Shown piece by piece: positions 7,216 through 9,808 of a stretch of 9,808 nucleotides of DNA (position 1 is the stretch's first letter; each line of letters opens with the position of its first letter). The notes under the pieces are model-generated. The model ran no database searches and was not told the origin of the DNA. It was given only the letters and a program-made list of their open reading frames with translations. This stretch comes from Alphaproteobacteria bacterium (GTDB lineage Bacteria > Pseudomonadota > Alphaproteobacteria > Micropepsales > Micropepsaceae). The stretch spans positions 1 to 9,808 of the forward strand of contig JAATGK010000167.1 in NCBI GenBank assembly GCA_015654715.1, given 5' to 3'. The translations under genes and the position numbers were made by a program.

Positions 7216-7232
7216 CCCAGCGTTGCGCTGGG
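7216..7232. repeat. Perfect short hairpin CCCAGCG-TTG-CGCTGGG
   Basis: A perfect 7-bp stem with a 3-base loop lies about 220 bases upstream of enolase. No T tract follows on the plus strand, while AAAA lies to its left (7207-7210), so on the minus strand a T run is displaced by five bases from the stem. It could be a fragment of a dispersed palindromic element, a back-up terminator or an operator. Confidence 0.45.
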
Positions 7233-7326
7233 TGATGACGAATTCCGTTTGACTTGTCGGAACCGATGCCCATTATTGCGGAACGGGGATGGAGCTCCCC
7301 TTACAACCGCCATCGTGGCTGATAGC

Positions 7327-7361
7327 TCCTACCAAATATGTCGGGTTTCGACGCGGTAGGA
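7327..7361 (+). promoter_or_regulatory. Two-part stem-loop upstream of enolase
   Basis: TCCTACC (7327-7333) pairs perfectly with GGTAGGA (7355-7361). Inside, GTCG (7340-7343) pairs with CGAC (7349-7352) around the loop GGTTT, with an asymmetric internal loop (AAATAT against GC). If transcribed in the enolase leader this would be a stable stem-loop of about 11 pairs starting ~125 bases before the ATG. It matches no RNA element I recognise. It may instead be a DNA palindrome for a regulator. Confidence 0.35.
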
Positions 7362-7453
7362 ACGTGCTCCAAATTTCACAAATTGCAACTGTTAAGTGTG
7401 CCTTGCGCACGCGCGTTCCGCACCTTCGGCAACCTCCGTTGGAGTATTAGAAC

Positions 7454-8734
7454 ATGACTCTGTCCATATCTTCGGTTGACGCCCTCCAAATTCTCGATTC
7501 ACGCGGCAATCCGACCGTACGTGTGATCGTTCACCTGTCCGACGGAACGACTGCATCGGCAGATGTGCCGTCCGGTGCTTCGACCGGCCAGTTCGAAGCC
7601 CATGAACTGCGCGACGGCGACAAGAAGCGGTTTGGCGGCAAGGGTGTCGGCAGAGCGGTCGAAAACGTCCGCACGGCGATCAACAAAGCTTTGCAGGGGC
7701 GCGATCCGACCCGTCAGGTCGAAATCGACTGGGCCATGATCGAACTCGACGGCACACCCAACAAGTCCATGCTAGGGGCGAATGCGACGGTCGGCGTCTC
7801 CATGGCGGTCGCACGCGCCGCGGCCGCGGCTCTTGGCGTGCCGCTTTACAAGCATTTGGGTGGCGCCACGGCCCGGCGGCTGCCGGTGCCGATGATGAAT
7901 ATCATCAACGGCGGCAAGCATGCCGGCACCAAGCTCGAATTTCAGGAATTCATGATCGTGCCTCACGGCGCTTCGAGTTTTTCCGAGGCGATCCGCTATG
8001 GCGCGGAAACCTATCAAAGCCTGAAGTCGCTCTTACACGCCAAGGGGCTCGCGACCGGCGTCGGCGATGAAGGCGGCTTTGCACCCGAGCTTGAAAGCAA
8101 TGCGCAAGCCTGTGAACTGATTGTCGAGGCCATCGGCAAGGCCGGATTCAAGCCGGGTCTGGACATTTCCATCGCGCTCGATCCGGCTGCGACCTCATTC
8201 TACGAGAACGGCGGTTATGCCATTCCCAGCCTCGGTAAAGGCAACAAGACCAGCGAGGACATGGTCGAACTTTTTTCGGAATGGGTGAAGACCTATCCGA
8301 TTCTCTCCATTGAGGACGGCGTCGCCGAAGACGATTGGGCGGGCTTCCACGACCTTACCGCCAAGCTCGGCGGCACCATCCAGATGGTCGGCGACGACAT
8401 CTATGTCACCAATCCGAAGTTTATCGCCCGCGGCATCACCGAGAAGAGCACCAACGCGGTCCTGATCAAGCTTAATCAGATCGGTACGGTCACGGAGACC
8501 ATTGAAGCCATCGAAATGTGCCGCGTCGCCGGTTGGGGGTATGTCATTTCGCACCGCTCGGGCGAGACCGCCGACGCCTTTATCGCCGATCTTGCTGTCG
8601 CGATGGGTGGTGGTCAGATCAAGACGGGCGCGCCCTGCCGTGGCGAGCGTCTCGCCAAATATAACCGCTTGCTCGAAATCGAACACGAACTCGGCTCGGA
8701 AGCCGTGTTCACCGATCCTTTTGCCAAAGCGTAA
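7454..8734 (+). CDS. eno: Enolase (phosphopyruvate hydratase)
   Basis: This 426-residue enolase (EC 4.2.1.11) interconverts 2-phosphoglycerate and phosphoenolpyruvate in the cytoplasm. Length is normal for bacteria. Conserved parts include [10 protein letters not shown] (13-22), mobile loop PSGAST with Ser40, NGGKH with His156, QEFMI with Glu165, GDEGG with Glu206, Mg2+ ligands Asp243, Glu287 and Asp314, the base Lys339 in [16 protein letters not shown] with His367-Arg368-Ser369, and Lys390. Some neighbours differ from the commonest pattern: [12 protein letters not shown] where many enolases have NGG(A/E)HADN, and [14 protein letters not shown] rather than a TGS-R form. It may therefore be a second, divergent enolase or the sole copy of a different clade; the window cannot tell. 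GGAG nine bases upstream supports the ATG. It is isolated from kduD by a terminator and followed by rppH, an unusual neighbour for eno as far as I know. Confidence 0.95.
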   Translation: MTLSISSVDALQILDSRGNPTVRVIVHLSDGTTASADVPSGASTGQFEAHELRDGDKKRFGGKGVGRAVENVRTAINKALQGRDPTRQVEIDWAMIELDGTPNKSMLGANATVGVSMAVARAAAAALGVPLYKHLGGATARRLPVPMMNIINGGKHAGTKLEFQEFMIVPHGASSFSEAIRYGAETYQSLKSLLHAKGLATGVGDEGGFAPELESNAQACELIVEAIGKAGFKPGLDISIALDPAATSFYENGGYAIPSLGKGNKTSEDMVELFSEWVKTYPILSIEDGVAEDDWAGFHDLTAKLGGTIQMVGDDIYVTNPKFIARGITEKSTNAVLIKLNQIGTVTETIEAIEMCRVAGWGYVISHRSGETADAFIADLAVAMGGGQIKTGAPCRGERLAKYNRLLEIEHELGSEAVFTDPFAKA

Positions 8735-8743
8735 TTGCCGTAC

Positions 8744-8780
8744 GTGGCCGGGGACGGGTCTGCGGCCGCTCCTCGGCCAT
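8744..8780 (+). repeat. Strong hairpin between enolase and rppH
   Basis: TGGCCGGGGA (8745-8754) pairs with TCCTCGGCCA (8770-8779) with one G-T wobble, plus a flanking G-T pair, around a 15-base GC-rich loop. It lies ten bases after the enolase stop and ends nine bases before the GGGGAGG ribosome site of rppH. No U tract follows, so it is more likely an mRNA 3' stabiliser, a partial or Rho-assisted terminator, or a modulator of rppH translation than a classical intrinsic terminator. Confidence 0.5.
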
Positions 8781-8800
8781 AATCATGCGGGGAGGTATCG

Positions 8801-9280
8801 GTGGTCGATCCAGGAGACGGCAGGTCCTATCGCCGGGGCGTCGGCATGGTGGTGCTGAACGCCGCTGGCGAGGTCTCGATGTGCCAGCGCGCCGATGCGT
8901 CGGCGGGATGGCAAATGCCGCAAGGCGGCATCGAGGATGGCGAGCGGCCCGAAACGGCGGCGCTCAGGGAATTGAAGGAAGAAATCGGCACCGATGCCGT
9001 CGCAATTCTGGCTCAGACCGAAGAATGGCTGCAATACGAGCTTCCCGCGGCGTTGCAAGGCAAGGCGTGTGGTGGCCGCTATATCGGACAACGGCAGAAG
9101 TGGCTCTTGATGCGTTTTCTTGGGTGTGATGCCGAAATCCTGCGCGCACCGCAGACACCGGAGTTTCGGGCCTGGAAGTGGGTGCCGGTCGAACAAGTCC
9201 CCGACGTGGTCGTAGATTTCAAGCAGACCATATACCGCGCCATCGTGGCGGAGTTTCGCGCGCTGATCGGAAAGTCGTAA
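8801..9280 (+). CDS. rppH: RNA pyrophosphohydrolase RppH (Nudix family)
   Basis: This 159-residue Nudix hydrolase of the RppH/IalA group removes pyrophosphate from the 5' end of mRNAs, triggering 5'-end-dependent decay, and may also act on dinucleoside polyphosphates. YRRGVGMVVLN (10-20) and GWQMPQGGI (36-44) are typical of RppH. The Nudix box runs from Gly42 to Thr64 with Glu48, then RELKEEIG (56-63), so the metal-binding glutamates are present. The C-terminal FRAWKWVPVEQVPDVVVDFK (122-141) is also family-like, and the length agrees. The start is GTG at 8801, set by GGGGAGG five bases upstream; no better start is nearby. It follows enolase by 66 bases with a hairpin in between, and the next gene starts one base after its stop. 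Confidence 0.93.
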   Translation: MVDPGDGRSYRRGVGMVVLNAAGEVSMCQRADASAGWQMPQGGIEDGERPETAALRELKEEIGTDAVAILAQTEEWLQYELPAALQGKACGGRYIGQRQKWLLMRFLGCDAEILRAPQTPEFRAWKWVPVEQVPDVVVDFKQTIYRAIVAEFRALIGKS

Positions 9281-9281
9281 A

Positions 9282-9620
9282 ATGAAGACCCTCGCCGACA
9301 ATGCCTTCTTTCTCGTTTTCGAAGAAGTCATACGGCGGGACAATCCAAATCGTGCCAGCGATTTCTGGTCGGCGGCAGGTGTGTCGTGGCACCACAGCAA
9401 ACACTCCTTCGAGGCCGAGAGATACGGTTTCGTATTGGAAACGTACGAAGCCGTCCGGACGGGCAAGCCGGGCTGGACGCTTCTTGTCGTGAAAGAACAT
9501 TGGTGGGCGGGAAAGCACGGCGACGTGCTGCGATCAGCGCAATGGGCAAAACCTCTCGCCGGTAAGCGCCAAGCGATTTTCAACTGGTTCAAACAGAGGC
9601 AGAAGGAATTCGGGCCATAG
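9282..9620 (+). CDS. Tryptophan-rich protein of unknown function, coupled to rppH
   Basis: This 112-residue protein is not recognised. Its ATG lies one base after the rppH stop, so translation is probably coupled and the pair form one transcript. It has seven tryptophans (29, 36, 65, 74, 75, 88, 102), including a KEHWWAGKHGDV segment (71-82), and a basic C-terminus (KRQAIFNWFKQRQKEF, 95-110). No signal peptide, membrane segment or known catalytic motif is seen, so it is probably soluble and cytoplasmic. Codon use is like its neighbours and the frame is uninterrupted, which supports a real gene over the long antisense frame that covers it. No purine-rich ribosome site beyond the end of rppH is visible, as expected for coupling. 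Function cannot be given. Confidence 0.75.
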   Translation: MKTLADNAFFLVFEEVIRRDNPNRASDFWSAAGVSWHHSKHSFEAERYGFVLETYEAVRTGKPGWTLLVVKEHWWAGKHGDVLRSAQWAKPLAGKRQAIFNWFKQRQKEFGP

Positions 9621-9675
9621 CTCAACCGGCAGAGGATGAGCGATGCATGTCCGCTGTCGGCGTATTTTAAGGCCG

Positions 9676-9808
9676 TCACGTTCCCTGTTGGATGAACGGC
9701 ACTTGTTCGAACAGTTTGCGTTCCCTCCCGCGCGGGTCATTTTCGAGATGCGGCGGCAGGTCGAACAGCATCGTTTCGCGCTTGTCGAGCGAATAGGGCG
9801 CCCACGCC
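9676..9808 (-). CDS. C-terminal end of a probable type B carboxylesterase (runs off right edge)
   Basis: The last 43-44 codons of a minus-strand gene enter from the right edge and end at TGA (9676-9678). The peptide has the ending seen in many bacterial carboxylesterase type B / para-nitrobenzyl esterase-like proteins: WAPYSLDKRETMLFDL followed by ENDPRGRERKLFEQ. Enzymes of this alpha/beta-hydrolase family cleave carboxylic esters; the catalytic triad would lie outside the window, so neither substrate nor intactness can be judged. It converges with the unknown gene after rppH, leaving 55 bases between the two stops and no obvious terminator there. Confidence 0.75.
   Translation of the reverse strand, partial: AWAPYSLDKRETMLFDLPPHLENDPRGRERKLFEQVPFIQQGT

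Larger units (their letters stand above)
7172..7453 (+). other. Structured non-coding leader/promoter region of the enolase gene
   Basis: These 282 bases between the kdu terminator and the enolase start contain no supported gene. They hold a perfect short hairpin (7216-7232), a GGGGA/TCCCC inverted pair (7285-7300), a two-part stem-loop (7327-7361) and a ribosome site GGAG (7441-7444) nine bases before the ATG. An enolase promoter is expected here but I cannot identify -35/-10 boxes confidently. No known riboswitch class was recognised. Confidence 0.55.

Noticed and set aside
7188..7300. Direct repeat AGCTCCCC at 7188-7195 and 7293-7300
   Set aside because: Eight bases repeated 105 apart is expected by chance in GC-rich DNA and has no boundary features of a mobile element.
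8783..9679. A 298-codon open frame on the minus strand, opposite rppH and the unknown gene
   Set aside because: The plus strand carries a clear RppH with a full Nudix box, so this long frame is an antisense shadow of GC-rich codons. Its protein shows no recognisable motif.
1..9808. Search by eye for tRNA, rRNA, CRISPR arrays, insertion sequences and prophage genes
   Set aside because: No cloverleaf, spaced identical repeats, transposase-like frame or terminal inverted repeats with target duplications were seen.

Overview
The window looks like ordinary chromosomal DNA from a GC-rich alphaproteobacterium. No phage, transposase, plasmid, CRISPR or RNA-gene signature was seen. Three things suggest the lineage: the RppH-type Nudix protein, a palindromic intergenic element of a type common in Rhizobiales and related orders (6289-6330), and the TreS-maltokinase fusion. 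The order-level assignment is tentative.

Left block, minus strand (1-3878): a trehalose/glycogen module. A 1087-residue fusion of trehalose synthase (TreS, GH13) and maltokinase (Mak) is followed by the start of a glycogen debranching enzyme, GlgX, which runs off the left edge. TreS interconverts trehalose and maltose, Mak makes maltose 1-phosphate (the donor for GlgE), and GlgX debranches alpha-glucan. GlgE and GlgB are not in the window. A 338-base non-coding stretch (3879-4216) separates this block from the divergent plus-strand block.

Middle block, plus strand (4217-7171): a uronate catabolic unit. A LacI-family regulator is followed by kduI and kduD, the two steps that turn 5-keto-4-deoxyuronate into 2-keto-3-deoxygluconate after pectin or other polyuronate cleavage. 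A CG-centred operator-like site overlaps a possible -10 box just upstream of kduI. A palindromic repeat lies between kduI and kduD, and a convincing intrinsic terminator follows kduD.

Right block, plus strand (7172-9620): an enolase with all its catalytic residues but some non-standard active-site neighbours, preceded by a leader region with inverted repeats. Then come the RNA pyrophosphohydrolase gene rppH and, one base later, a small tryptophan-rich protein of unknown function. At the right edge, on the minus strand, lies the C-terminal end of a probable type B carboxylesterase.

I found no clear new system. The points most worth a second look are the structured leader and gene context of the enolase, the unknown gene coupled to rppH, the operator-like site before kduI, and the hairpins around treS-mak and glgX.
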